This document shows positions 1-12,421 of a stretch of DNA of 64,000 nt, piece after piece. Source of the DNA: Crotophaga sulcirostris (taxonomy: Eukaryota > Chordata > Aves > Cuculiformes > Crotophagidae); contig VYZB01000297.1 of assembly GCA_013397455.1 (NCBI GenBank), positions 229,629 to 293,628 on the forward strand, read 5' to 3'. Positions within the stretch are counted from its first letter, which is position 1; every line of letters begins with the position of its first letter. Both the position numbers and the translations under genes were made by a program. The notes under the pieces are model-generated. The model was not told the DNA's origin and ran no database searches. It worked only from the letters and a program-made list of their open reading frames with translations.

Positions 1-300
1 TGGGCGCTGCCGGGGGGGCGGGCAGAGCGGGGCGGCATCCCCCCCTGCCCAGCGCCGCCGCTGCTGCAGTGATTTTTCAAGCCCTGAATCGAGGCGGTCC
101 CTGCCGCTCTCGGCTCCCCCCGAGCTCCTCCCGGGGTGCCGGTGGTGGAGCAAGGAAGACACTTCGTGGCGTCTGTGTTGCTGTGGAATTGTAACAAAGC
201 ACGCGGAAACGTTTTGCAGCGGATGAAGGATGCCCTGGTATCAAGGCACCACGGTCTGTCCCCGGCGCGAAGAGGAAACGGGAGAAAATCAAGATAAAGA
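1..300. promoter_or_regulatory. CpG-rich segment, probable promoter edge
   Basis: The first 150 bases are very GC-rich with many CpG dinucleotides, and CpGs continue to about position 275. The sequence then falls to ordinary AT-rich DNA. This is what the edge of a CpG-island promoter or first exon looks like in a bird. The owner is not visible. In mammals the gene on this side of FAM181A is PRIMA1, transcribed away from FAM181A, so a promoter firing leftward out of the window is possible. I found no PRIMA1 coding sequence here, so that assignment is inference from gene order only. Confidence 0.45.
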
Positions 301-346
301 CTATAAAATGAAAGATGAGGAGTATAGCATGAAAGACGAAGAGTGA
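230..346 (+). CDS. Possible 38-codon small open frame with an internal in-frame repeat
   Basis: An ATG at 230 opens a 38-codon frame that runs out of the CpG-rich segment and stops at 344-346. The C-terminal half is highly charged (EEETGENQDKDYK, then two copies of MKDEE separated by YS). The two copies are 21 bases apart, so the repeat is in frame, and the differences within MKDEE (GAT/GAC and GAG/GAA) are silent. It could be an upstream open frame in a 5' leader, a microprotein, or chance. I do not recognise it. Confidence 0.15.
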   Translation: MPWYQGTTVCPRREEETGENQDKDYKMKDEEYSMKDEE

Positions 347-611
347 AAATATTCAAAGATGAAGGGTGTTTCACTTAGTTAATGAGCCAGACAGCTCACC
401 TGTGAAGGGTGGTCCTCGCTGCAGGCTGGGGTTGGTGCGTGTCAGGACACCCATCAGTGTCTGTTGTTGGGTCAGTGGCACAAGGGTCCTGTTTGCAGTG
501 TTTTGAATGACGTGAGGAAATGATTTCAAACAAAACATTTGATCTAGGGTTTATATTTCAGACCTAGAGATGAATGAGTTTGAGGACAATGAGTTTGAAG
601 TGGTGGATGGG

Positions 612-920
612 GTCAGGATGCAATATGGGGGTTGGTCTCTTCTCTCAGGTGACCAGTGACAGAGCAAGAGGACATGGAGTCAAGCTTCGTCAGGGGAGGT
701 TTAGGCTTGATATTAGGAAAAAGTTCTTCCCTGAAAGGGTGATTGGCCATTGGAATGCTCTACCTGGGGAGCTGGTGGAGTCACCAACCCTGGAGGTGTT
801 TGAGATTGGCTGAGGCAGTCAGTGCCATGGTTTAGATGCTGGGTTGGTGTTGGTGTTGGGTTACAGGTTGGACTCGATGACCTCAGAGGTCCTTTCCAAC
901 CTTGTGATACTGTGACACTG
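612..920 (+). repeat. CR1 LINE 3' fragment
   Basis: A 5'-truncated CR1 copy in sense orientation. It contains the usual CR1 3' blocks: GACCAGTGACAGAGCAAGAG, then AAAAAGTTCTTCCCTGAAAG, then GGTTGGACTCGATGACCTCA. It ends in CCAACCTTGTGATACTGTGA, the tail typical of most CR1 copies in this window. It is an inactive fragment with no reverse-transcriptase region. An apparent 79-codon frame inside it is repeat sequence, not a gene. Confidence 0.9.
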
Positions 921-1846
921 ATTTTAGTTTTTCTTTGTATTTCTGGCACCCACTGAGCCACGTTTAATAATCTGTTTCATAAAAATGTGCTCAGTGAAGC
1001 AGGAATGCAAATACATTAACTTCTCAGCCAATACAGGGCTAAAATTCTCATTCCATATTGCCGTTACACCAACGTGCATTCAACTCAGCCCTGACAGACA
1101 CTGGTTTAAATGTCAGGACTATCTGGCCCAGCAATATGTTATAAATGAGAACAGCATAGTGGAATTCAATGGTGTTACACCTGAGTCAAGGTAGACCCAT
1201 TGAACCCAGACATTTATTTGTAAATCCCCATCTTGTGGATTCGTAAGGGCAGAATAAGGAGAGATAGAGACATTATGACCTTGGGTATAGGCAGTAATCG
1301 TACAGTAAATATTTTTTATGTAATGATGCTGAAAAAGGTGGTGTCCTTTTCTCCAAGTCTGCTGTGTAACACGCAGCGCTTAATATATTGTGCTCATTCA
1401 ATTATAGTTTTAGTGAGCTGGAGTCACAAGAGACAGCAAAGCTTTTCAGGCTTTCTGGTGGTTTCCTGAAGGTATTTCAGCACTTGGTCACAGTACAGAA
1501 CATAATAAATTGCACCGTCTGTATACATAGTTCTTGGTTCCTGACAGAATGAAAGATAAGGCTTTAGGCATTGTACGCCAAAAAAATACAACACAGATTT
1601 CTTTCAGTATTTATAATGCCTTAATGTCAGAAGAACCGTGGATTTTCCTACCATTAGCAATTGTCCAAGTAGCCATCTCGAAGGGTTGTTCTCTGGTTCA
1701 AAGGCAACCCAGGGAACTAAGGACACCGACCCAAACTCGACTCACGGTCACACGGAAGCAAGTGCAACCAGGGATATTGTTCTGATACAAACAAGAGCAG
1801 AGTTTGGCCCAGGGAATCACCAACTTTTATGTTTCGCACTGACAAT
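921..1846. other. Non-coding stretch, no feature recognised
   Basis: AT-rich sequence between two CR1 fragments. Short open frames of up to about 80 codons occur, but none has a recognisable domain or convincing splice signals. Confidence 0.5.
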
Positions 1847-1928
1847 TGGTTGGTGTTAGTGTTGGGTTATGGGTTGGACTCGATGATCTCAGAGGTCCTT
1901 TCCAACCTTGTAATACTGTGATACTGTA
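1847..1928 (+). repeat. CR1 LINE 3' end, about 80 bp
   Basis: Only the last 80 or so bases of a CR1 are present in sense orientation: a GTTAGTGTTGGGTTATGGGT block, the GACTCGATGATCTCAGAGGT block and the GATACTG tail. It is the same subfamily as the 612-920 copy, and is truncated at nearly the same point as the copy at 24,434. Confidence 0.85.
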
Positions 1929-2133
1929 ATTGACAGTTCCCTTGGGAAAATGACTGGGCTGCAGATATATTAGATCCAGTCTTTGGCCCCAGTCGCATGG
2001 TTCACACACAGACATAGTTCCCACTAGACTGAATGGCTGAAGAAAGGACTGGATATGGGCCTTATTCTCATCCATATGATACCAGTGCTTTTCATTAATT
2101 GCATTGGTTTCTATTCTGGAGTTTCTGTGGAGA

Positions 2134-2184
2134 GAAAAGGAAAGTCCAGGCAAAAAGAGAGTCCAGGAGAAAAGAGAGTCCGGG
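2134..2184. repeat. 17-bp tandem repeat, three copies
   Basis: The unit reads roughly AAAAGAGAGTCCAGGAG. The GTCC(A/G)GG core occurs at 2144, 2161 and 2178, exactly 17 bases apart. Confidence 0.7.
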
Positions 2185-2336
2185 ATTTTTTTCCCGCTTA
2201 AAGGAAGATAAATGGTGTGGTGTTTGTGAGACTGTAGGCTCTGAATCAATGACACACTTGAAATATGTTTTGCTTAATAACACGTTACGTGTTTTGTAGC
2301 ACGGGGACTGGTGCAAGAAAGAACGTGAGGATTTGT

Positions 2337-2376
2337 CACAGTATTACAAGGTTGGAAAGGACCTCTGAGATCATCA
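2337..2376 (-). repeat. CR1 LINE 3' end, about 40 bp
   Basis: A very short CR1 remnant in antisense orientation: CACAGTATTACAAGG followed by the TTGGAAAGGACCTCTGAGAT block. It is one of the shortest CR1 pieces in the window. Confidence 0.8.
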
Positions 2377-3648
2377 GCACAGCAGTCACCCTACTGAAGT
2401 TTTGAGGTGGGTACTGGGTAGGACTATGATCCCAGAACAAGGACTTCCTGGGTTGTAGTGTGACTACGGATAGCTGTGACTTCCTCTTCTGCCTTGGGAA
2501 CATTTTTAAAATCACCTGCACCAGGTTCCCTGCCTGTCAAAATGACGTGTCCAAATCCAGCTGCTTGAAGGCAGTGGTGTGTTTGGTGGCAAAGGCAGGA
2601 ATGGCGTCCTGTCCTTCAAGATGTATTTAGCACATCACAGAAATCAGGAGCAGTGGCAGATCCTTTGCTGATGTCATCGGTGCAGGTCCACACTCTGGCT
2701 CGGAGCTCTGGAGATGAAAAGTGCCTTTTAAGTAAGTATCACAGCTCAAAATAAAACCTACCTATTTGAAAAGATTTGTTGTGTTGTTTTCAGAACATAA
2801 GTACACGAACAGTATCATCCAAGCAGTCTTTCAAAAATTTAAGATTAATACTCAACAGAATGACGACTCTTTTTCACTTTCATCTTTGGTTTGAGAGAAT
2901 TTGTCTCGTTTGCTTTGTTGGTTTTTTTTTTTAAACAATTGCTTATAATCAGAAAAACCATGATTAATGCTCCAATACAGCAACTACTTAGGAAATATTA
3001 GTAAGGACTAAAACACTGATTAGCTGTACAAACAAATAATATCATACTCCTTTAATCTAAGTAGCCCTAATAGTTATAATGGACTCTAAGAGGCTATTTA
3101 TTTTGTCAGTATAGATTGGATTTACAATATGTATTCAAGCATTCAAAGTGCATGGGAGAAGGTTCTCTTACAAGTTAACTTGTCAAAACTTCATTAAAAT
3201 CCATAGATATTCCCCAATCTGGCTTCAGGTAGATTTTGTCCCTATGTCTTCTGATACATGGGAATGGGCTTTCAGCTTGAGCTAGCAGCAATGGAACCAA
3301 AGATGAGCACTTCTCAAGCTTTGTGGTGAGTCAGGCCTAGGGAGAATCCACTTAAGCTGGATTTTGCTAATGACATTTCTGGATGCGAGTCAATGAACTC
3401 AAGAAGAGTGTCCAACCTGGTGAAACGCTAGCCAAAACACAGAAAACATTTCAGCACTGAGATTTCAGAGCCTTCTGCAGCCCCAAATCACTGTCTTTCT
3501 CAGGTTGGTTTTTGTGTTTTAGTCTAAAATACCCTCAACAGGCTGATAAATGTACAGCACTGTTTCACTTTCAGTTTTGGCTTGCACTGGAAATATTCTC
3601 GTTGCTATTTATTTAAAGATATTTTTATTGCTCTGTGTACCTAATGTG

Positions 3649-3672
3649 TTGCTTTCCACATGTGGAAAGCAA
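3649..3672. other. 24-bp perfect palindrome centred on an E-box
   Basis: Twelve bases on each side of the centre at 3660/3661 are exact reverse complements. The core is GCTTTCCACATGTGGAAAGC, extended by TT on the left and AA on the right. The centre contains CACATG/CATGTG E-boxes. Whether it is functional cannot be told from sequence. Confidence 0.8.
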
Positions 3673-4270
3673 ATTCCCTGGTTTTGCATTTAAAGAATCT
3701 ACCCAGGAACCCACACCTTAATGGGAAGATTTGAGAAGATTACAAATTAATAAAGGTCACAGCAGCAGAAACAGTGGAAGAATTCACAGTTCTGCAAACA
3801 TCACCATGAATTCTCAGGGAGAAGAAGGGGTTCTTCTTGATGTTCACAAATATTTAAAAAAATACAGAAAAACATTAGGATACTAGGAATTCATACCTGG
3901 GTTCCACGCCATGAGGTGCTTCAACCTGAGCCCTCTGGTGAGAGGATGAGGAGCACGGTACAAAATCACAGTATCACTTTTTCCATATTTTTTTGCTTGT
4001 TAGTCACGCTTGTCTGTGCAGGAGATGGAGAAGAGTCTGTGTGCTTTTTTTTTGAGTTTGCAATTTGTTTTCTTCATATTCCAACGTCTTGAAGACCCCT
4101 GGGAGCCATTGTTTTGAGGAACCTTCCCATCCATTTCTCTGATGCAGTGGTGGGAGATAACTGATGTACAAGGTGCTATGAAGAGATAATGGTGGCACAT
4201 TTCACACAGATACAAACATTCTCAGAAGAGCTGGCTGGGGACAGTCATTCCTGGGGAGGTAACACACCGA

Positions 4271-4311
4271 CACGTGGTACGTCTCTCGTTGCTTACTGCC
4301 CCCCACGTGGT
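4271..4311. promoter_or_regulatory. Paired CACGTGGT E-boxes
   Basis: Two identical CACGTGGT octamers start at 4271 and 4304, 33 bases apart (close to three helical turns). A related CCCCACGT follows near 4321. CACGTG is the core for USF/MYC/CLOCK-type bHLH factors. There is no nearby gene start, so any enhancer role is inference. Confidence 0.25.
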
Positions 4312-6318
4312 TTCGTCTGTCCCCACGTCTGATGGTCCAGACTTGGTTTGCTGACTGTTAGGCCTATTCTGAACACTTCTTGTTTCCTTTATCCTGTTCC
4401 TCACTTCAAATCCCAAGTGCATCACCTCTCAGTAGCTGCTAGTTTGAAAAGAAGTGCACCCAAAGCCCCGCTGTGAGACTGACATTATTTTGCATTCATC
4501 TCAGTGCCTCTGAAGCATTTCGAGATCCTCCATTGAAAGTCATTACATAAATGCAAAGCATTGTATTGTTAAAACTTTAAATCATGACAGATTTTGAATA
4601 CATATTTTTAGTGACTCAGTCATGAATAATCACAATTTGCATATAATATTTTCCTGTATTCAGCATACCCTTCTCATTTAATCCTTCTGACTTGTGCTGC
4701 TGTAATAACTTTAAACCTGAATTACAGAATCAACTGTGGGTTGCCTTGCTGTTGACTTGGTGATGAGCAATTGTGATATACCTATAGGCAGGAATAGCTG
4801 AAAATTGCTTGCAATGAACATGGGGAAAACCTATAATGAGAGGAAACATTTTTATGTTTATGAATGAGTGCATCCATTTTGCTTGCTTTATATCCAAAGC
4901 TATCGTGGCTGTCTAATATGAATATTACTACCTTGTGCTAATTGCTGTAGTGCCACAGAATGAGCTAATGTTGGGACTTCACTTAATAAAGCCCTACTCA
5001 AATACTGAGAAATAGGCAGTGATGGCAAGATTTGCAATATTTCCAAAGACAACTAATGATTTTGAGCAGCATTGTTGAGTGCTCAGCCTAAAACATTAAC
5101 TTAATTGAGATTTTGGGGATATATCTCAAAACAGTGTTAAGCCCATTCACCAAAGCATTTTTGTGAATATCTTTTATGCTTTCTGTATTACACTAGGTCA
5201 GTACCAGTCTGACTGCTTACATTTTCAGATAATTTTCCACCCAAGCACGTATGAAACTACCCATTTCTCTATTTTAATACCACCTGTGAATTAGCTAGAT
5301 ACACATTGCCATCTCAGTCTGGCTAGGACTGGCCATTTTTTACTTGCTTTATAGTAAAAACTTACTTTTATTCTTTATTATCAACCAACCTATTCCCCAT
5401 GCTTGTGCCGTAGTCGGTTTTGGTGTCCATTTAAAAGTGGCAAAAATAAATGTGCCTTGTTAGCTTGCTTAGTAGATGTTCTGAGAGACCCAGTCCTGAA
5501 TCATCCAGAATGGCAACTTCATCTGCTATCTGTATGTTCATGTATGTATTTTACTTTTGCACTTTGCACTCTGTAGTGTTTGTGACATACTTTCATGCAA
5601 AAAAAATGGTTGCTGTTACTGCTTATAGAGCATTCAACAGCTCCATGGGGCTGTTGCTATGCTTATAAGACTTTCCATTAAAATGCCAAGTAAACACAAG
5701 TTTTCAAATAAACTTAACAGATAATTTCTATTTGTCAGCAGTTTGCAATGGAGACCTGAAGATCTTTATATTTCTAAAATTCGTCATGTCTCCAGTCCTG
5801 GGTATTGAAATACTGGAGAACGCTGGTTTTTTTCAGACATTCATTCATTCGACTGCTTTTGATGAATACCCCAAAATGTCATGTTTGATTTTGCTTTCAG
5901 CTGCTCACAGAAAACCTGCCTGTTCCAAGGGGACCTGTTGAATTAAATTAAATAACCATTAGATGAGGGGGTTGTTTCACTGTGATTTGCCAAAGCAGAA
6001 CAGGCTGCTTCTGCAGCTCAGAAGAACAGGAATCAATCCCCTGCTTGCCCCAGCACTGTGCTCATTCATATCTCTGGGTGTGTATGGATAACATACATCC
6101 TTACAAAGTACAAAAATACTGTAACTTTACTGCTCAATACACACACATTTGAGATGCAAGTAATTTCAGCCTCTCTGTGCTCAGCAGAACAGCTGGAGAA
6201 GTCTGTTAGTTTACCACATAGGACAAGTAGCTTCAGGGACTGAAGTGCACTGATAATGCTCTCAGAGGTTTTGTTTTACTTAGTCCTGCGAGGAGCAGGG
6301 AGTCGGACACGATGACAG

Positions 6319-6586
6319 TTATCACAGTATCACAGTGTCACAAGGTTGGAAAGGACCTTTGAGATCATCGAGTCCAACCTATAACCCAACACTAACACCA
6401 ACCCATCATCTAAACCATGGCACTGAGTGCCTCATCCAAGCTCCTCTTAAACACCTCCAGGGTTGGCAACTTCACCACCTTCCTGGGCAGTGCATTCCAA
6501 TGGTCAATCACCCTTTCATGGAAGAATTTCTTCCTAGTATCAAGCCTAGACCTCCCCTGATAAAGCTTGAGACCATGTTCCAACTA
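6319..6586 (-). repeat. CR1 LINE 3' fragment
   Basis: An antisense 5'-truncated CR1. It begins with the ATCACAGTATCACAGTGTC tail, continues through ATCATCGAGTCCAACCTATA and the TCACCACCTTCCTGGGCAGT block, and fades after the AAGCTTGAGACCATGTTC segment. It belongs to the main CR1 subfamily of the window. Confidence 0.9.
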
Positions 6587-6591
6587 GAAAT

Positions 6592-6616
6592 ATTCTGTGA
6601 TTCCATGATTCTATGA
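6592..6616 (+). repeat. Classic CR1 tail motif remnant
   Basis: ATTCTGTGATTCCATGATTC followed by TATGAT resembles the (ATTCTATG)-type 3' tail of older avian CR1s in sense orientation. It directly abuts the antisense CR1 on its left, suggesting one element beside or within another. The match is short. Confidence 0.4.
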
Positions 6617-9600
6617 TAGATCCAAATCTCTGATGTGCTTATAGTCAGGAGAGAAAGGCCTCTTACTAAAATAAAACAAAGCAGAAAACAGAACAAGTGT
6701 AAACTGAAATGATAAATTATAGAGGACTTCATGTGGAGAAATCAAATAAATTTCTCTAAATATTTTTAGCATGCTCACTTTCCTTTCAGTAGCTCAACAG
6801 GAGGTTCAGTGGTCTCACCGGGTATCTTATTAATACTGCACTGATTGGTGAGCAGGCAGGAATGGAGCAGCACTGGCATCTTGGTTAATCACATCTAGGA
6901 AATTGTGAAAATGACACAGGAGATACTTCACAAATGGTGAGCTGAGGTTTCGCTGCCAACAAAACAGGTCTGTTTTCACAGCAGGTGGTCAATAAATATA
7001 GCACTGTTATGGATCACAGCTATAAGTCAGTTTTCAACTGTTCCCATCCACATTTAGCATCTGTCTTATTTGGGAGTCTGATCACAAACAATATTTGCTG
7101 CAAATGGAAGATGGTGTTTCCTTTGCATTTGAGCTTACTTACTTGCACTTCATTCATGGCTTTCATTTCAGTTCTTCTTTGGCTTCTGATACTTCAGAAG
7201 ACTATTTTTGATCAATATAATCCTTCTGCAGTGCCTAGTGATTTCCCTATCTTGAATTAAAAATCTCTTTCATAAGAAATTCCCTATAGAAATGTCCCTT
7301 TGGATTTTCTCTCAGGGATGGAATGTTATTTTTCCTTTTAATTCTCTTTAAACTGCTGACACTAATACTCTCTATAAAATTTGTTGTGGGAGCTGCTTTG
7401 TATCTCCTATATATTTGGGATTAAGAAGAGTTTATTATCGTGTGGTATTAAAGCAATTTTTTCTTAAGTCTTGAGTACAGTCTTCTGTCAGGTGAGTGCT
7501 GATTATATATCATAGAAAAAAAAGGTTTTAAAAATAGATCTAAGAGCAAGAATAATCTGAATGCTTGAGATGAACAGTTAAGAGAAATAAGATTGGGAGG
7601 AATTTTCAGAAAAAGAAAAATCTAAATTTCTGCAGAGAACACTCAAGCGGATGATGCTGTTTCTTCTGAATGGGACAAGCTGTAGCCTAGGAGATGACCT
7701 GGTAGTGCTCAATACCATGACAGCCAGACAAGATGCGGTGCCTGAGCTGACCTCCCCACAAAAATACAGGATTTGGAATCTAGGATTTTGATTCCATTCA
7801 ATGGGGTTGGGGACCTATACAGCAGAAACCAGACCCCTGCTCAGTGAGCTCAATGCATAGGCACATGTACTGCATATAGAAATACACATGATCTTCTGGA
7901 ACACGTATCAAGCTGAAAATCCACCCTTTGAATCAAGTTTTTTTCAGACATCTCAAATCAGACACCTAAATATGAAAACAACCCCAAACCAAATCCATTT
8001 TGAATGTGTTGTCCTAGCTTTTCCACTGCTTTTGGAAGAGGTATGCAAACTCATGAAGAAACATTTCATGCCTTGGACTTAAGGTGGATTCAAAGGCAAT
8101 CACTCTCTGAAGAAAAGAAAAAGAAAGTATAATACTTCTCAGTTATCTCTAAAAAACACAAGCAAAATAGAAGACCGTGGTTTGTGAAGGGGAAAGTATC
8201 AGAGGTTAAAGATGCAGGTCACAAAGAAAAACGCTTTTTAGTGCAAAAAGAAAGGTTATTCTAAATATTGTTGTCCCAAAATTGGTATTATTCACCACAA
8301 GCTTGGAAACTGTTCAGAATTTATAACCTTGATAATTTCAACTACAGTAAAATATATATAAGTGGATCAATTTTTAATATGTGTAACTGCAAATCTGACA
8401 GAGATAAACCCTCCAGTGAATCACAGGCTCAACTGATTGTTTGAAGTTAACAGTCATTTCATTAGATTTGACTTCAAAAAGACACCTTGCCATGATTTAA
8501 AGTTATAAATTATGAACTAGTCAAATTGCTCACTGAAAATGTATTATTTAAAGATGTACTTTAAAAGTAAACAAATGTAAGCAAGCTGTATATTTAATGG
8601 GTTACACATTTCATTCCCAGGAGACCATTTCACACCGGGAACTATCACGCTAACTTGCCAGTGTGACCCAGCAGTAAGAGCAGGAGTGTAGAAGTTGATG
8701 AGTAGAAGACAAATATGTGATGTTTCACCTCTGCATTGGTTTTTCAACTGTAAAATAGGGAGCAGGAGAAAAGCAGAGAAGCTCTCCTGGGGTCTGCACC
8801 GAGTTAATGTTTGTAAAACACTTTGAGGGTTGCAAATGCAAAAGGTGACAGAGAATTACTTATTTCTAATATTTATTTTTTTCAAGCAGGAGTTCTAATC
8901 CTCAGATTTGGTCTTTTTGGGTTGCTTCTGTGTTGCAAAAATATTGTAAATCTGCCCTAATGGGGCAGCTAGCAGGAACTCCTGCACACTGTAAAGCTGC
9001 CTTTCTATTTATTCCTACTGCAATTTGGTCCACAAAGACATGTCTTTTAACTTGAAAGTTAATGGAAGATGTATGATGGAGGTAAAGGATTCAAATCTTT
9101 GTAAGAAAACCAGAGTTTCTCAGTTCTTGCCCAAACTAGCCTTCCAGTGCATCCATCGTACTGGGTGCTTTAAGTAGCACTTCAACTCACTCATTCTGGT
9201 TGCATTATAAAAGCCCTAAATCATTTCCATTGGTGTTTCTTAACTCCTTTAACTAGTAATTTGGTCTCTTGACTTTAACACTGTCTGTTTTCTTAGCTGA
9301 CTTTTATTCACACATTTACAGACAACCCTCAAAAACATTACACTTTTTTAACATATCACTTTTCCCAGCCTTAGAGGCTCCAGATGTAATTTCCTTTTCT
9401 GCCTTTCCCATCGGCAACATTTCTACCTTAGATTTTTTTGTATCTCTAAAGCCAAATTGCTGCACACTTCATCTACTGTTAATGTATGTCAGTTTTAGTT
9501 CCTCTTAAAAAATATCTCCAGAGCATTTGGTTTTGTTTCCATTTATCTAAATATAAGGTTAAGCACATGCAGAAAATGGATTTATTTTTTTTTTAATCAT

Positions 9601-12399
9601 AAGGGATCAGATGTTAATCTGAGTGTTCACAAAGCAGTGATGAAAATTGTAGCAAGACATGATTGTGGCATGAAGAACATCCTAGTAAAAGGAGAACAGG
9701 TTCAAATGCCCCATGAAAAATTGACTAGTCAATTCTGATTCATATTGCCCTCCAAAGGAAAGGTACTGGAACATTCTAAACAAAAAAAAATGTGTTCTGT
9801 GCTTGGTTAGAGATGGCTCTCAAGGAACCCAGACTGCTGGGTCATATGCTTTGAGTCTGCCACATCTTTTTTTCCCTCACAGTCATAAAAAGCCTTTCAG
9901 CAAGAAAGATTTAATAGCAAAACATCATTGAAACATGGGCTAACTCCCATTGCGTAATTGTAACCTCTGTCTCTGGGAGTTATTAGCTAGGATGACAGGC
10001 TTTACATTTATTTATTCTTCCAGTGCTAGTGAGAACATCAGAGAGCAAAGGTCCCTAGGGGACTGCTACATCTCATTCCTAATTGGGATATTTAATACTT
10101 TCTACCACAGGCTTTTTAAGGTTGAACGTGAACTGTGTCCTACTAGCCAGAAAACCACTGTTCAGCACAGCAACAGTCAAATCTTTAGAATATTTTTATT
10201 TTTTAATACACTGACCTAAGGCTTTTGGGTGAGAAAAAGAGAGAAATAATTGTTTAGTACTGGGAGATTCAGGAACAATTTATGATCCATCCATATCTAT
10301 TAAAGTAGGATAATTTCTGCATTGTATATTCAGGAGAATAACCAGAAATTAGATTTGCACTTACAGAAACAAATGATTTTTATTTTATAATTGGAATTTT
10401 ATAATTCTCCCTGCTTGGAGAAAACTTGTCAGCACATTCTATGAATGTATTTCAGCCTAATCCAGCCTGGAAACACCTCAGTGATTGAATTCTCCTCCTG
10501 CAATACTTGGTCTCGGAAGACTTCTTCACCCTGGCACTAAAACTGACCAGGCACGCCTTGTAGGCTCAAAGCAGTGCACTGCCAGAATCCAAGAGGGGTA
10601 AAGTTTTTTACAAGACTGTTATGTGTTGCTGCCTAGGATGCTGGCTTTTTATTCCAGTATTGAATATATGTTGTAGAAGGCTAAAGAGAGGGGCTTTAAG
10701 TCCTCAAAAGTCCTCCAAATATTACCTGCCTGATTTTGCCAAACAAGTAGCTAAGACTTAAATTTCAAAAGAAACATGACTTTCACTCATGGGTTTTACT
10801 GAAAGTTGATTTCCAAAAAGAAAAGAAAACAGAATGAAAGAAGCTTATGCTTCTTTCTGCTTCTTTTTGATGGTCAAATCTTGGCAGATGTCTATTTCCA
10901 TCTTGTAGCATCATCAGAGTCAAAGTCAGGTATCAAGCATGTGCAAGCACTATCTCAGTTATCAACATATTTTTGCTGAGTGTCTTCCTTACAGTTCCCA
11001 TTAAAGTTTTGTAAAGCCCAAATTGCCACCCTGCAAGATGCTTTGTGCTGGTTGGTATCTCCACCCAGATGTTCTCTGGAGGACAGAGGTACATAAAGAT
11101 GAGAGATAGAAGGGACTGCATTAAGGCGAGAGGAATAAAACAAATAGACTGTGCTCAGAAACAAAGGGTATTTAAGGTATTGTTTGAAAGTATAGTAAAT
11201 CAAAGCTATCCTATATTCAGCTTTGCTTATTCCTTCTTTTGATGTATGTTTTACTGCAGCAGTAAGCACCTAACCAGTCACCTTCATTCCCGTTTTTATT
11301 GTATAGCCTTTATTTGCCAGTGTGTTGAGCCAGATTTTTTTGTGTATCTGAAACAGAAGGGCATGGTATAGATGTCTGACAAAGAAGAGAGGTCGTGTGG
11401 AAGGACTTGGTTATTAATTTTGAAGAATTTTTTGTACGTGGCACTAAGCCAAAACAGCTGATGGGAGAGACATACTGAAGGCCAAACCTTGACTGTGGTA
11501 AAACATCTAATGTCCATATAGATCAGCAAGAGTTTTCTAATTAACTTTAATGGGGGATGGGTTAATCCTCAGTTTAGAAGATCATGATCTAAGAACCTGT
11601 GCTATTGTGCAGCTGCTCCTATGTAAGGGAACATAGAGCAATCAGCTTTATTATAACCTCTCACCCCAGCTTCATATATCACCTCTTACCCGTCAGACAC
11701 TTCAGACACTGTATCCTTGCAGTTTTGTGGAAAAGAATACGAGATTACTTGTATGCAAGCAAACTGTCCTGAGATATGTGCTTACATCAAAAAAAAATAT
11801 ATATCCTCTTGCCTTGTTCAGCTCCTGTCCATAAATCTTCTTTCTTTGGCAGGGTTATTAAGAACAACTGGCTGAAGTAGCAGTGCTGTTAGCTGAGATT
11901 CTTGCTGTCCTATGAACCTGTCAGCCAAGTTACAGGAGCAAGTATAGAGAATCAATAGTCTTTTTGGCAAAGAGAAAGAGCTGACATTGATTCTTCCAGC
12001 TCTGGCAGCTGCCTTTCATACTCTGCCCTTTGGTCGAGGCCTGTCTTAGGCATGTTGTGGTCCCATTACAACCTTGTAGGTTGTTCAGCATAGGAGGAAG
12101 AAGGAGAGTCCTACTTTCAGTCTAGTCTAACTTTCACGAGTTAAGGACTGGGAGAGTTTGACAAAACTTCAGACTTTCAGAGGAATACATGGAACTGGGT
12201 GAAAAGGCTCCTCTCACTCCTTCCTGTCTCAGATGTCTGACTGTCTGGCAGTGTTCTTATTTTGAGGAAGTGCCCTCAGTGGACTTCTGGAGAGGTCTTC
12301 GGTCATAATTAAATATATCTGACTAGGTAATAAGATATGGTGCAGAACCACCATTAAATTAATAATTGTCGACTACAGTCTCAGGCTATGGTGTAGACA

Positions 12400-12421
12400 T
12401 TTGCAAGCTTGAGCTTGCAAA
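12400..12421. other. 22-bp inverted repeat with 2-base spacer
   Basis: The arms TTTGCAAGCT and AGCTTGCAAA are exact reverse complements around a central TG. This could extrude a tight hairpin or be a dimeric binding site; its function is unknown. Confidence 0.7.

Larger units (their letters stand above)
2377..6318. other. Non-coding stretch
   Basis: AT-rich intergenic sequence with no recognisable gene. It holds a 24-bp perfect palindrome at 3649-3672 and a pair of CACGTGGT E-boxes at 4271 and 4304. Both are described separately. Confidence 0.5.

Noticed and set aside
1..400. PRIMA1 first exon, expected from mammalian gene order
   Set aside because: No PRIMA1-like signal peptide or proline-rich coding sequence was found on either strand; only the CpG-rich composition fits.
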